From Methylophilus glucosoxydans (GTDB lineage: Bacteria; Pseudomonadota; Gammaproteobacteria; Burkholderiales; Methylophilaceae): DNA of 64,000 nt. The stretch is from assembly GCF_042676145.1 (NCBI RefSeq), contig NZ_JBHTJW010000002.1:806001-870000 (forward strand), read 5' to 3'. The position numbers and the translations under genes are program-made. Positions 26,090 to 35,400 of the stretch are shown in pieces. Under the pieces are notes generated by a model, which saw nothing but the letters and a program-made list of their open reading frames with translations, ran no database searches and was not told where the DNA came from. The stretch's first letter is position 1; every line of letters begins with the position of its first letter.

Positions 26090-26679
26090 ATTCCCGGCGT
26101 AATGGTAGCGAGGTTCTGAGCCGCGTGTGGGCACGCCTGCAGTTTGCCTGGCAACACAGCCCCTGGCGTCAACCCTGGTTGCTCGGCCTGCTGGCATTGA
26201 CGCTGATAGTGGCGATCATGCTGGCACAAGCCTGGTGGCTGCAGCAAGATTGGCAACAGCGATTGCGTCCACCAGCCGCCGGGCATGGCCCCCAGACGCA
26301 AACGGCCAGGCCGTCCACGTCCTCAGCCAATCAGGCCTTACCGCAGCCTATGCCAGTGTTGGCGCAATGGCCGAGTGAAGAAGACGCCGACCGCGTCAGT
26401 GCCGAGATTCTGGCCCTGGCCGATGCCATGGGCATGGTGTTTGAGCGCGCCGAGTTTCAATCCGGCGCGACTGCGCAAAGTGATTTATATGTGCAGCGCA
26501 TCAAGCTGCCTTTGAGCGGCGACTATGTGCAACTGCGGCATTTTCTGGCGCTGGTTTTGCAGCGCTACCCCAGCCTGGCGCTGGCGCAATGCAAGCTGCA
26601 ACGCACCGATGTGCAGCAAGCCGGGCTGGAGGCCTATATTGAGTTCAACTTGTATACGCGCAAACGGAGGCCAGCATGA
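26077..26679 (+). CDS. PilO/GspM-like bitopic membrane protein
   Basis: 200 residues, overlapping the previous gene by 13 bases. One helix at ~33-53 (LLGLLALTLIVAIMLAQAWWL), a short Pro/Gln-rich linker, then a compact periplasmic domain (FERAEFQSGATAQSDLYVQRIKLPLSGDYVQLRHFLALVLQRYPSLALAQCKLQRTD). LPLSGDYVQLRHFL-type strands and helices are common in PilO/MshJ proteins. Probable heterodimer partner of the PilN-like protein. Confidence 0.7.
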   Translation: MAVLNSRRNGSEVLSRVWARLQFAWQHSPWRQPWLLGLLALTLIVAIMLAQAWWLQQDWQQRLRPPAAGHGPQTQTARPSTSSANQALPQPMPVLAQWPSEEDADRVSAEILALADAMGMVFERAEFQSGATAQSDLYVQRIKLPLSGDYVQLRHFLALVLQRYPSLALAQCKLQRTDVQQAGLEAYIEFNLYTRKRRPA

Positions 26680-27245
26680 ACCGGCAAATCGGCTTAGTGG
26701 CCGCGCTTGCCATGACCTTGGTTGCCTGCTGGTGGGTGAGCCAGTCTGACACCGAGACCGCGCCCACGCCGGTCACTGCGACTGCCATGCCAGTTGGGGC
26801 GGCCAAGCAGCGCAAACCTTTGTCGCAGGCGCTGCCTGCATTACATGCCGCGTTGACCGACGCGCTACCCGCCACGGGTACCCCGCCTGCGTTGAATGCA
26901 GACATCCCGGGGCGAGATAAGGCAAAGATGGATGCGCCGACTAGCGATGAAGCAAAAATGGATGAACCGGTAGTCAATCTGTTTGCGGCACTCCCGCCGC
27001 CAGCAGTGCCTGCAGAAGCGTTAGCCGCAGCTGGGCCGGTCAACCCATATACCTATGCCGGCCGCCTGCTGCAAGAAGGCCGCTGGCAGGTGTTTTTAAG
27101 TGATGGACAACAACAATATGTGGTGCGTGAAGGTGACCGGTTTGCCGAGGGGTGGCGGGTCACGCGGCTGGATCAGCACAGGCTGGTGCTGCAACATGCC
27201 GGAGAGCGCTTTGAAATGATGCTGGAAAATGGGGGAATGCTTTGA
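26676..27245 (+). CDS. PilP/GspC/MshK-like periplasmic linker protein
   Basis: 189 residues, ATGA overlap with the previous stop. A hydrophobic N-terminus (IGLVAALAMTLVACWWV) is followed by a long Pro/Ala-rich linker (~25-125) and a compact C-terminal domain (~128-189: NPYTYAGRLLQEGRWQVFLSDGQQQYVVREGDRFAEGWRVTRLD) that matches the homology region GspC and PilP use to touch the secretin. It should connect the inner-membrane platform to the secretin encoded next. Confidence 0.72.
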   Translation: MNRQIGLVAALAMTLVACWWVSQSDTETAPTPVTATAMPVGAAKQRKPLSQALPALHAALTDALPATGTPPALNADIPGRDKAKMDAPTSDEAKMDEPVVNLFAALPPPAVPAEALAAAGPVNPYTYAGRLLQEGRWQVFLSDGQQQYVVREGDRFAEGWRVTRLDQHRLVLQHAGERFEMMLENGGML

Positions 27246-29206
27246 GCAAACAGATGAAACAAACAGGCTGGCGTTGGATGTGGCTACTCGGCAGCCCGCT
27301 ATTATTGCTCAGTTGCAGTCACTGGCAAGCGGCTGAAAAAAATGGCGATGCGGCCTTGGAGCAAGCACGGCTCTACGCAGCGCGCGGCCAGGATGACGAA
27401 GCGATCCGGCTGTTGCAGCCACTGGTAGAGGCAAACCCACGCCAGCCGCAATATAAAAACTGGCTCAGTTTGCTGCTGGAGAAAAAGCTGCAAAAGCAAT
27501 TGCAGGAAGCCGATAACTTGTTGCAGGCCAAACAATACGATGCCGCCATGACGGGTTATGAACAGGTGTTGCAAGCAGCACCGAATAATCGCGCGGCCAG
27601 TGATGGCTTGCAAAAAGTCACGCAAGCCCGCCAGCACGACCAGCAATTAATCCAGGTTAAAAGCGCGATTGCGGCCGAGGATTGGGCCGGCGCCGAGTTT
27701 GGCTTGCGCACCGTGTTGGCCGAGCAACCCGCGCAGCCGGAAGCGCGTCAGTTATTTGAACAGCTGGAACAAAAGAAAAACGAGCGTAGCAGTGTGGTGC
27801 GGCCGTTACAGTCATCGCTCAAAAAGAAAGTGACACTGGAGCTTAAAAACGCCCCGATCAAGCAGGCGTTTGAATATCTGGGCAAGGCCGGTGATTTGAA
27901 TTTCTCGTTTGACCAGGAGCTCAGTGATGGCATCCGCGTCAATGTGCTGCTGCGGGATACACCGATTGAACAGGCGCTGGAGGTGATCCTGACCAGCCAC
28001 CAGCTAGGCAAAAAAATCCTCAACAGCAATACCTTGCTGATTTACCCGCAATCGCGTGCGGCGCAATATGAAGAGCTGTTTGTGCGCAGTTTTTACTTGA
28101 CGCACATGGATGCCAAGCGCGCGCTCAATATGATGAAAACCGTGCTGCGCGCCAGCGATGTGTATATGGATGAAAAGCTCAATACGCTGGTGATCCGTGA
28201 CACCCTGGACCGCATCAAGGTGGCCGAAAAACTGATTGCCTCGCAAGACCTCAATGAGCCAGAAGTCATGCTGGAGGTAGAAGTGATGGAGATCAACCGC
28301 CGTAACCTGGAAAACCTGGGCATCCAGTATCCCAGCCAGATTGGGGTGGGTGTGCAGGGCAATGCTGCAGGCAGCACGAGTGGCACGCAACCACAGGCAG
28401 GCAAATTAACGCTGACCGAATTGCGCAACTTTAACGGCAAGCTGGGCGTGTTTTCCATCAACGATCCGGCCGTGGTGCTGAATTTGTTGCATCAGGATAC
28501 CGACACCAATTTGTTGGCCAGTCCCAAAATCCGCGTCAAGAACCGTGACCGTGCCAAGATTCATGTCGGTGACAAGATCCCGGTGCTGACCAGTGTCGCC
28601 AGTGCGCAAGGCTTTGTCAGCCAGAACGTGAATTATATCGAGGTCGGCATCAAGCTCGATGTGGAGCCCGTGATCCAGATGCAGGACCAGGTCAGCATCA
28701 AGGTCGGCATGGAGGTCAGCAATATTACTGACCAGGTCACCACCAGTTCCGGCGTGCTGGCTTACACCATTGGTAGCCGCAACGCCAATACCACCCTGCA
28801 ATTGCGCAATAACGAAACCCAAATCCTGGCGGGCCTGTTCCGCGATGACGAGCAGCGCACCCAGCGTAAAGTGCCTGGCCTGGCCAATTTGCCCTTGATC
28901 GGCAGGCTGTTCAGCAACAACAATCAGGACAAGCGTAAAAACGAGATTGTGCTGCTCATCACGCCGCGCATCATGCACAACCTGAGCCCGGCCAATGCGG
29001 TGTACAGCCTGATTCCATCCGGGGTGGCGGCGACGGCGAATCCGGTCGGGGCAGGCGGCGCACGTACGGTGCAAGCGGTAGACACCACTCCGCCCGCTGC
29101 GCCCGTGGTGACACCACAAAGTACGCAAAGCAGCAATGTGCGTAATGACAGCGGCTTTGCCAACCAGATGATGAACAGCACCGATGGTGGCGCGGTACAG
29201 CCCTGA
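27242..29206 (+). CDS. gspD: Secretin (GspD/MshL/PilQ superfamily), lipoprotein with TPR-like N-terminus
   Basis: About 654 residues, starting at TTG 27242 overlapping the previous stop, or ATG 27254. A lipobox (LLLLSCSHW) predicts a self-piloting lipoprotein. Residues ~35-190 are TPR-like helices (ARLYAARGQDDEAIRLLQPLVEANP, ADNLLQAKQYDAAMTGYEQVLQAAPNNRAASDGLQ), not usual in GspD. An STN-like N0 domain (~200-265) and N1 repeats precede the secretin domain (~400-585): VVLNLLHQDTDTNLLASPKIRVKNRDRAKIHVGDKIPV, LAGLFRDDEQRTQRKVPGLANLPLIGRLFS and EIVLLITPRIMHNL. It forms the outer-membrane gate. The lipid anchor and TPR region suggest no separate pilotin is needed. Confidence 0.93.
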   Translation: MSKQMKQTGWRWMWLLGSPLLLLSCSHWQAAEKNGDAALEQARLYAARGQDDEAIRLLQPLVEANPRQPQYKNWLSLLLEKKLQKQLQEADNLLQAKQYDAAMTGYEQVLQAAPNNRAASDGLQKVTQARQHDQQLIQVKSAIAAEDWAGAEFGLRTVLAEQPAQPEARQLFEQLEQKKNERSSVVRPLQSSLKKKVTLELKNAPIKQAFEYLGKAGDLNFSFDQELSDGIRVNVLLRDTPIEQALEVILTSHQLGKKILNSNTLLIYPQSRAAQYEELFVRSFYLTHMDAKRALNMMKTVLRASDVYMDEKLNTLVIRDTLDRIKVAEKLIASQDLNEPEVMLEVEVMEINRRNLENLGIQYPSQIGVGVQGNAAGSTSGTQPQAGKLTLTELRNFNGKLGVFSINDPAVVLNLLHQDTDTNLLASPKIRVKNRDRAKIHVGDKIPVLTSVASAQGFVSQNVNYIEVGIKLDVEPVIQMQDQVSIKVGMEVSNITDQVTTSSGVLAYTIGSRNANTTLQLRNNETQILAGLFRDDEQRTQRKVPGLANLPLIGRLFSNNNQDKRKNEIVLLITPRIMHNLSPANAVYSLIPSGVAATANPVGAGGARTVQAVDTTPPAAPVVTPQSTQSSNVRNDSGFANQMMNSTDGGAVQP

Positions 29207-29227
29207 TGGCGTTGAGATAGGTTGACC

Positions 29228-29734
29228 ATGTTTGCGTTGCGACTGTTTTCTGCCAACCCCGCCCACGCCAAACGCAGCAAGGGCTTCACCCTGGTCGAGC
29301 TGCTGGTGACACTGGTATTACTGGCGCTGCTGGTGACGGCGGCCAGTCCGGTGGTGCAACTCAACGGCAAGCGCGAAAAAGAGCGCGAACTCAAGCGCGC
29401 CTTGTGGCAAATACGCGACGCCATTGATGCCTATAAAGATGCAGTGGACCAGGGGCTGATTAAAAAAACCGCAGAGAGCAGTGGCTATCCGCCGAACCTG
29501 GCGATCCTCGTCACCGGCGTCGAAAATGCCCAGGATACCAAAAAGAAAAAAATGTTTTTTTTACGCCGCATCCCGCGCGACCCGTTTGCCACCGACCAAC
29601 AGCTCAGTAATGCCGATACCTGGCGTATCCGTGCCTATGATGGTGCCATCGACGACATGGCCAAAGATGTCTACGACGTTTCGTCACGTTCAACAGCCAT
29701 TGGCATCAACCAGCAACCTTACAGTGAGTGGTAG
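29228..29734 (+). CDS. Pseudopilin, second of the cluster
   Basis: 168 residues from ATG 29228 (TTG 29222 is possible). Prepilin site SKG^FTLVELLVTLVLLALLVTAASPVV with Glu5. The globular part has REKERELKRALWQIRDAIDAYKDAVDQG, a basic KKKKMFFLRRIPRDPF loop and the closing NQQPYSEW. It resembles GspG-like minor pseudopilins without the terminal calcium loop. It lies 21 bases after the secretin gene. Confidence 0.88.
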   Translation: MFALRLFSANPAHAKRSKGFTLVELLVTLVLLALLVTAASPVVQLNGKREKERELKRALWQIRDAIDAYKDAVDQGLIKKTAESSGYPPNLAILVTGVENAQDTKKKKMFFLRRIPRDPFATDQQLSNADTWRIRAYDGAIDDMAKDVYDVSSRSTAIGINQQPYSEW

Positions 29735-29737
29735 GCA

Positions 29738-30109
29738 ATGAAACGTGGATTTACCTTGATCGAGATGTTGGTGGTGTTGGCGATTCTGGCCCTGTTGCTG
29801 ACCATCGTGTCGCCACGCTTTATGCACATGTTGCAGCGCGCCAAAGAGACCACTTTGCGTCATGACCTGGTCACCATGCGTGACGCCATCGACAAGTTTT
29901 ATAACGACAAAAACCGTTACCCGGAAACGCTGGACGAGCTGGTCGAGCGCCAATACCTCAAGTCTGTGCCACCCGACCCGATCACCGAGCGTGCCGATAC
30001 CTGGGTGATTACACTGCCGCCCAATATCGACGAGCAGGGCAGTGTGTTTGATGTGCATAGCGGCTCGGCACTGCTGGCAGAGGATGGGACCCCGTATGCC
30101 TTGTGGTAG
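29738..30109 (+). CDS. Pseudopilin, third of the cluster
   Basis: 123 residues. A three-residue leader, MKRG^FTLIEMLVVLAILALLLTIVSP, with Glu5 intact, then TLRHDLVTMRDAIDKFYNDKNRYPETLDELVERQYLKSVPPDPIT, a GspG-like core. It starts 3 bases after the previous gene. Likely a minor pseudopilin of the same fibre. Confidence 0.9.
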   Translation: MKRGFTLIEMLVVLAILALLLTIVSPRFMHMLQRAKETTLRHDLVTMRDAIDKFYNDKNRYPETLDELVERQYLKSVPPDPITERADTWVITLPPNIDEQGSVFDVHSGSALLAEDGTPYALW

Positions 30110-30584
30110 GCGAGCGCAGGGCTTTATCCTGATCGGCATGTTTATGCTGATCATGCTGAGCGGCCTGATCTTGTCGGAGGCTGCCACGCGCTGGCAAACG
30201 CAGGTACTGCGCGAGCGTGAGCAGGAGTTGATCAAAGTCGGCCTGGCTTACCGCGATGCCATCGGCCGTTATTACAACCAGACGCCGGGTGTGATTAAAA
30301 CTTTTCCACCGACGCTGGAGGCTTTGTACAACGATGAGCGCTTCCCGTCGCCGCGCCGGCATCTGCGCAAACCCTATCAGGACCCGATTACGCAGCGTGA
30401 AGGCTGGGGCATTGTCGAAGCGCCGAGTGGCGGCATTATGGGCATATACAGCCTGTCGGACAAAGTGCCTTTTAAAAGCAAAGGCTATCGCGGCGAGCTG
30501 CAGCATCTCAATGACAAGCGCTATTACGGCGAATGGTATTTTGTCTATCTGCCACAACCCATCAGTGGCCGTAATGCGCTTTAA
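30096..30584 (+). CDS. Pseudopilin-like protein lacking Glu5, fourth of the cluster
   Basis: 162 residues from ATG 30096, overlapping the previous stop by 14 bases. The N-terminus CGRRAQG^FILIGMFMLIMLSGLIL has the Gly-Phe cleavage site and hydrophobic helix, but Gly replaces the conserved Glu at position 5. The body (ELIKVGLAYRDAIGRYYNQTPGVIKTFPPTLEALYNDERFPSPRRHLRKPYQDPIT) is otherwise pseudopilin-like. GspK, which caps the pseudopilus tip, also lacks Glu5, so a tip role is plausible. Last gene of the type II-like run. Confidence 0.82.
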   Translation: MPCGRRAQGFILIGMFMLIMLSGLILSEAATRWQTQVLREREQELIKVGLAYRDAIGRYYNQTPGVIKTFPPTLEALYNDERFPSPRRHLRKPYQDPITQREGWGIVEAPSGGIMGIYSLSDKVPFKSKGYRGELQHLNDKRYYGEWYFVYLPQPISGRNAL

Positions 30585-30614
30585 GCTTTTAGTACTGAAG
30601 TTGACTTAACTGGT

Positions 30615-30660
30615 GGTTGTAAACGATTTTGTTTGGTTGCATGCAGCCAGTTTTACAACC
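30615..30660 (+). repeat. Nested inverted repeats after the pseudopilin operon
   Basis: GGTTGTAAAC at 30615-30624 pairs with GTTTTACAACC at 30650-30660 (one bulge), enclosing the smaller palindrome TGGTTGCATGCAGCCA at 30634-30649. There is no T-run. It could end the pseudopilin operon, but the inner palindrome also matches the dyad seen upstream of the other sigma genes. Confidence 0.55.
30634..30649 (+). promoter_or_regulatory. Putative enhancer-binding site, TGGTT-N6-AGCCA (set 2)
   Basis: Same half-sites and spacing as in sets 1 and 3, centred about 88 bases before the predicted transcription start of the set 2 sigma gene. Another TGGTT half-site lies at 30614-30618, 20 bases (two helical turns) upstream. 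Confidence 0.6.
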
Positions 30661-30703
30661 GGGAATTATTGAAAAAACCAATCAATTCAATTTGTTAGCT
30701 GGC

Positions 30704-30718
30704 TGGCATTAATATTGC
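30704..30718 (+). promoter_or_regulatory. Sigma-54-type promoter TGGCAT-N5-TTGC (set 2)
   Basis: TGGCAT at 30704-30709 and TTGC at 30715-30718, correct spacing. Transcription would start near 30730, 24 bases before the ATG at 30754, leaving room for the AAGAGAG ribosome site. Confidence 0.75.
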
Positions 30719-30753
30719 CACTCATAGACCTAAACACCGATAAGAGAGTTGCC

Positions 30754-31278
30754 ATGTCCAGTCAGTTATCCAACCCGCAAGGCTTGATTCGAGGGCTCTA
30801 CCTTGAGCACCATGCCTGGTTGCGCGCCTGGATACAAAAGCGTCTGGGTTGCCCCAACTGGGCGGCAGACCTCACGCAAGACACCTTTGTCAATCTGTTG
30901 CTCAAACACGATCTGCCTTTATTAAACGAGCCACGTGCCTACCTGAGCCGGGTTGCGCATGGCCTGATGGTAGACCATGTGCGCCGCCGGGATCTTGAGC
31001 GTGCCTACCTCGAAGCACTGGCCTACATGGCCCCGGCTGAAGTCGGCTCGCCAGAAACACGCGCCATCATGCTCGAGCTGCTGGTACGGCTCGATATCAT
31101 GCTCGATGGCTTGCCGCATAAAACCCGCACCGCGTTTTTGCTGGCCCAGCTTGAAGGAGCCAGCTATCCGCAAATTTCCGAGCGTCTGGGCGTCTCCGTG
31201 CGCACCGTTGGCAGTTATGTTTCTACCGCCATGCTGCAATGCATGACGCTGTTGCAAGAGCCCCCGCATGCGGCCTGA
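30754..31278 (+). CDS. FecI-type ECF sigma factor (set 2)
   Basis: 174 residues; ATG 30754 follows AAGAGAG. Region 2 (~12-80): GLYLEHHAWLRAWIQKRLGCPNWAADLTQDTFVNLL and RAYLSRVAHGLMVDHVRRR; region 4 (~110-165): LVRLDIMLDGLPHKTRTAFLLAQLEGASYPQISERLGVSVRTVGSYV. This is the classic FecI pattern and is less related to the set 1 and 3 factors than those are to each other. FecR overlaps its 3' end by 11 bases and a receptor follows. Confidence 0.95.
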   Translation: MSSQLSNPQGLIRGLYLEHHAWLRAWIQKRLGCPNWAADLTQDTFVNLLLKHDLPLLNEPRAYLSRVAHGLMVDHVRRRDLERAYLEALAYMAPAEVGSPETRAIMLELLVRLDIMLDGLPHKTRTAFLLAQLEGASYPQISERLGVSVRTVGSYVSTAMLQCMTLLQEPPHAA

Positions 31279-32245
31279 ACTCGCACAACAAGTCACCCCG
31301 GCCATGCAGCAAGCCAGCGACTGGTATGCGCGTTGGCTCTCAGGCGAGATGGATGAAAAAGCCAAACGTGCCTGGCAAACCTGGCTGGAAGCCGATGAAG
31401 AACACAGCCGTGCCTGGCAACAAATTGAACGCGTGCAGCTTTACTTTGGCAAAGTGCCCGGTGCGCTGGCACTTGCCACGCTGCAGGCACCGCCTTCGGC
31501 TGAGCGCAGACGCCTGCTCAAGCAGCTGATTCTGCTGCTCATGGTCAGCGGCAGTGGCTATTATGCCTACCGCGAACAACCCTGGCGCGGCATGCTGGCC
31601 GACATCAGCACCGAGGTCGGCGAACGCCGCCAGTTAACGCTCGAAGATGGCACGCTGGTACACCTCAATACCGACTCTGCCATTAATGTGGTCTATAGCA
31701 ATACTGACCGGATTGTTGAGCTGGTGCGTGGCGAAATTCTGGTTGAAACCGCCCACGAAAACCTGCGCATTTACCGCCCATTCAGCGTGGTGACCAAGCA
31801 AGGCATGGCTACTGCGCTGGGCACACGCTTTAGCGTGCGCGAGTGGCAACAGCAGCAACGCGACTACACCAAAGTGAGTGTCTTTGACGGCATGGTCGAT
31901 GTGCGTGCGCTTGGCCGCAAACAATCCCCGGTGCGCGTCAACGCCCGTGAGTCTGTGGTCTTCTCCGCCAATCAGGTCTATGCCAAAACCAAACTCAAAG
32001 CCACCGAAATAGCTTGGGTCAATGGCCTCATCGTCGTCTACGCCATGCGCCTGCAAGACTTTGCCGCAGAACTTTCACGCTACCAGTCCGGCGTGTTGCG
32101 CTGCAACCCGGCCGTGGCCAATTTGCAAATCTCCGGCTCGTTCCCGCTCAACGATATCCCCGCCATTTTGCAAACCCTGGAGCAAACCCTGCCCGTCAAA
32201 GTCGAGCGTTTCACACGCTTCTGGACCACCCTCAGTCCTGCCTAG
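31268..32245 (+). CDS. FecR-like anti-sigma/signal-transducing protein (set 2)
   Basis: 325 residues, start overlapping the sigma gene. N-terminal sigma-binding segment (~10-65, ASDWYARWLSGEMDEKAKRAWQTWL), one membrane helix (~80-98, LLKQLILLLMVSGSGYYAY), then the periplasmic FecR domain (RRQLTLEDGTLVHLNTDSAINVVY, RGEILVETAHENLRIYRPF, MATALGTRFSV) and the C-terminal STN-contact region (FAAELSRYQSGVLRCNPAVANLQISGSFPLND). It links receptor 2 occupancy to the set 2 sigma factor. Confidence 0.95.
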   Translation: MRPELAQQVTPAMQQASDWYARWLSGEMDEKAKRAWQTWLEADEEHSRAWQQIERVQLYFGKVPGALALATLQAPPSAERRRLLKQLILLLMVSGSGYYAYREQPWRGMLADISTEVGERRQLTLEDGTLVHLNTDSAINVVYSNTDRIVELVRGEILVETAHENLRIYRPFSVVTKQGMATALGTRFSVREWQQQQRDYTKVSVFDGMVDVRALGRKQSPVRVNARESVVFSANQVYAKTKLKATEIAWVNGLIVVYAMRLQDFAAELSRYQSGVLRCNPAVANLQISGSFPLNDIPAILQTLEQTLPVKVERFTRFWTTLSPA

Positions 32246-32404
32246 CCCGCAATGCCGTCGTGGAGGACCGCTTCACAACGTGTTTTCTCAAGCGATCTTT
32301 GCAGATTTTTTTAAAAAAACGCAATTTTATCTTCCGGTTTTTATTTCTCGTTCGGCATAGCAGTAATCACACAGATTATGCGTATGCAGAAAGTGCTTAC
32401 CCAC

Positions 32405-35400
32405 ATGAAAAATAAAACCCTATCAGGATACACAACACCCCATTGGCTAGCGCTAGGCCTGAGCCTGGCGCTCTCTGCCTGGCAGGCACAGGCAGAAACA
32501 CTCAATGTCAGCCTGCCTAAAAAGAGCTATCAAATCCCGGCCGGAGACTTAAGCGACACCTTGCCCGACTACGCCGCCGAATCCGGCATCCTGCTCGGCT
32601 TTGACCCTATCCTCACCCAAGGCAAACGCAGCCCCGCGCTTAAAGGCCAATACGGCGTGCAAGAAGGCTTTGAGGCTTTGCTCAAAGACAGCGGCCTAGA
32701 AGTCGTGCAAGACAAATCCGGCCGCTACCAACTCCGCCGCGCTGCACCAAAAGCCAAACCCATCCCAGGTGCACCAGAAAAAGAAGATAAAGCACTCAAG
32801 CTGGAAGGCATTGAGGTTCGGGCTAAACGCTTTTACGAAGTAGGCCCCTTACCTGGTTTAGGTCTCACCAAAGAAGAAATTCCTGGCAACGTACAAAGTA
32901 TTTCCGCCAAGGAAATTAAGGAAGCCCACTCCTTGAGTCTGGCGGATCTCATGAGTCGCAAGTTACAGTCAGTCACAGTCAATGACTATCAAGGCAATCC
33001 ATTTCAGATGGATGTGCAATACCGCGGTTTCACGGCAGGTCCTCAGATTGGTACACCACAAGGCTTAAGCGTCTTTTTTGATGGGATACGGGTCAATGAG
33101 CCATTTGGCGATGTGGTGAACTGGGACATGATACCCATGAACGCTATTGCAAATCTCGATGTATTTCCAGGTTCTAATCCCATCTTCGGATTGAATACAT
33201 TAGGTGGCGCTTTTACTCTTAAAACCAAGGATGGATTCAATCATGCTGGTGTTGATGCAGATGTTCTGACCGGTTCATTTGGACGTAAACAATTGCAAGC
33301 TGAGGGTGGATGGAATAATGGAACAGTAGGGCTTTTCGCAGCGGGCAACTTTTTTCTCGAGGATGGGTGGCGACAAAACTCACCTAGTAAGGTAAATCAG
33401 TTATTTACTAAGGCTAGCTTCCGCGGAGATAAAGTCGACCTTAATTTAAGCACTTTGCTAGTGCAAACAGACTTGGTAGGAAATGGATTATTACCGTCAC
33501 AAATGTATGAGCAAGACCGGAATAGTGTTTTTACCTCTCCTGATAAAACCAAAAATCAATTAGCACAGTTTCAATTGTCTGGCAGTTACTTTGTGAATGA
33601 CACATTTACAGTCACAGGTCAGGTTTATCGCAGAAATAGTAAACGTCACCAAGTGGGCTCGGACGTGGTTAGGGAGTGGAACGATAACTTCCGGGGGAAA
33701 AGAACTCCTGCTGCTGGTGAAGAGTTTACATGCTTGCTAGCAAGTACGGGGTCGCAGAAGGGCATTCCAGATATGTATGTTATACCTAGTCCAGCCGATC
33801 CTTCGAATGGTTCAACAGACATTACATCCACTGATTTTTATCAAAACCTTTCAGATAATGTTGGAAATACCGGCTTATATACGGTGGACGCAGCTCAGTT
33901 TGCCAATCTTAAAAACACTGGTATTCCCGAGGATATGGCTCAGGCGCTGCGAGACACTTTTGATTTCTGGAAAAATAAAGAGGAAAGAATACTTTATAAC
34001 CAAAATCAACCTACGCCTAGATATTCAGGTCCGGCTTTTCTCGACAGTAATAGCAATCAAATAACGGACGGCAACGGTCAACCCTTACCAAGTTATTATA
34101 TTGGGAGTAGCTTGATAGGTGATTTTCAGCCACTTGGCTCAGGGGACACTGTTTACTATCCTAATTTGGATGATGTTTATTTTTACAAGTATGTGAATGT
34201 GAATGGCGTAGACACCCTTTATAGGTTTAATGTTGTTTTGCTAGCCCCAACCAACAATGATAAATGTGCTGCAGCAAAGGCTGCTGAAGATGCATACCCG
34301 TTTGAGCCTATTGATGGTGCAAATGGTAATAGGCCTGGTGTTGTTGAGGGTACACCAACCGCCATTATTAATGACAATACCATTAATCAAATAGTCGATG
34401 GTGGATCAATCCAACTCAACTGGAATTTAGAACATCACAAATTTATGGTTGGCGCTTCAATTGATAGCGCGAGCGCTGATTACAGCAATTACACGCAACT
34501 TGGATTCTTTGATGCGGAAAGAAATGCATATATTGACCCAGCGCAAGCACACCCACAATTTATTGGAGCCTATCAACAGATTCCTAATAATAACTTTAGT
34601 GGCACTAATACAACGCAGAGTATTTATTTCAGTGAAACCTGGACGCCTGTTGAGACATTGCACTTTAATGTCTCTGGACGCTATAACCAAACCTTCACAA
34701 AAAATAAGATTGCAGCAAGATACGGATACAGTACCTATGAAATTACCGATTTAATCGGTTATCCAGATAGAGTCGGTGTATGTGATGGTGATTGCACAAC
34801 TAACAAACCACCTACCTATTATCGCCCTATAAATCTCTTTAATGCACTTGATCCCGCAGAAACAGAGAAATTTAGCTTTTACTCTTTTAACCCTTCACTC
34901 GGTGCGACCTGGCAGGCGACTGACCAGATAAATATATTTGCAAATGTAGCGCAGGGCACTCGGGTGCCCAGTGTGATTGAGTTAGGCTGTGCTTTTGATA
35001 ATACGCCAGTTCTGGTCGCTGGTAGAAGCATCCCTAAAAGTCTGGCCGAAAATCGACAATGTACATTGCCAACGGCGCTTTCCGGTGATCCTTTCTTGCC
35101 ACAAATTCGATCAACTAGTTATGACTTAGGATTAAGAGGTAACTGGGGTGAAGGTGTGCGCTGGAATCTTGGCGCGTTTCAGACTGATCTTCGAGATGAC
35201 ATCTATTTTGTTGCCGTAGGTAATGGGCGAGGCTTTTTTAATACGATTGGCGACACAAGGCGTCGTGGCATTGAAATGGGGCTTGCCGGTCAAAAAGACA
35301 AATGGAGCTTCAACGTGAATTATGCGCTGACAGATGCTACGTTTGAAGACAGCTTTCGTATGATTAGCCCTGACAATAGCAGCTCTACAGATAAGAATGA

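Noticed and set aside
28406..29266. 286-codon open frame on the minus strand
   Set aside because: Opposite the secretin core; a GC-rich shadow with no independent signals.
30615..30660. Nested inverted repeat as a plain transcription terminator
   Set aside because: No T-run follows, and its inner palindrome recurs upstream of the other two sigma genes, so a regulatory site is at least as likely.
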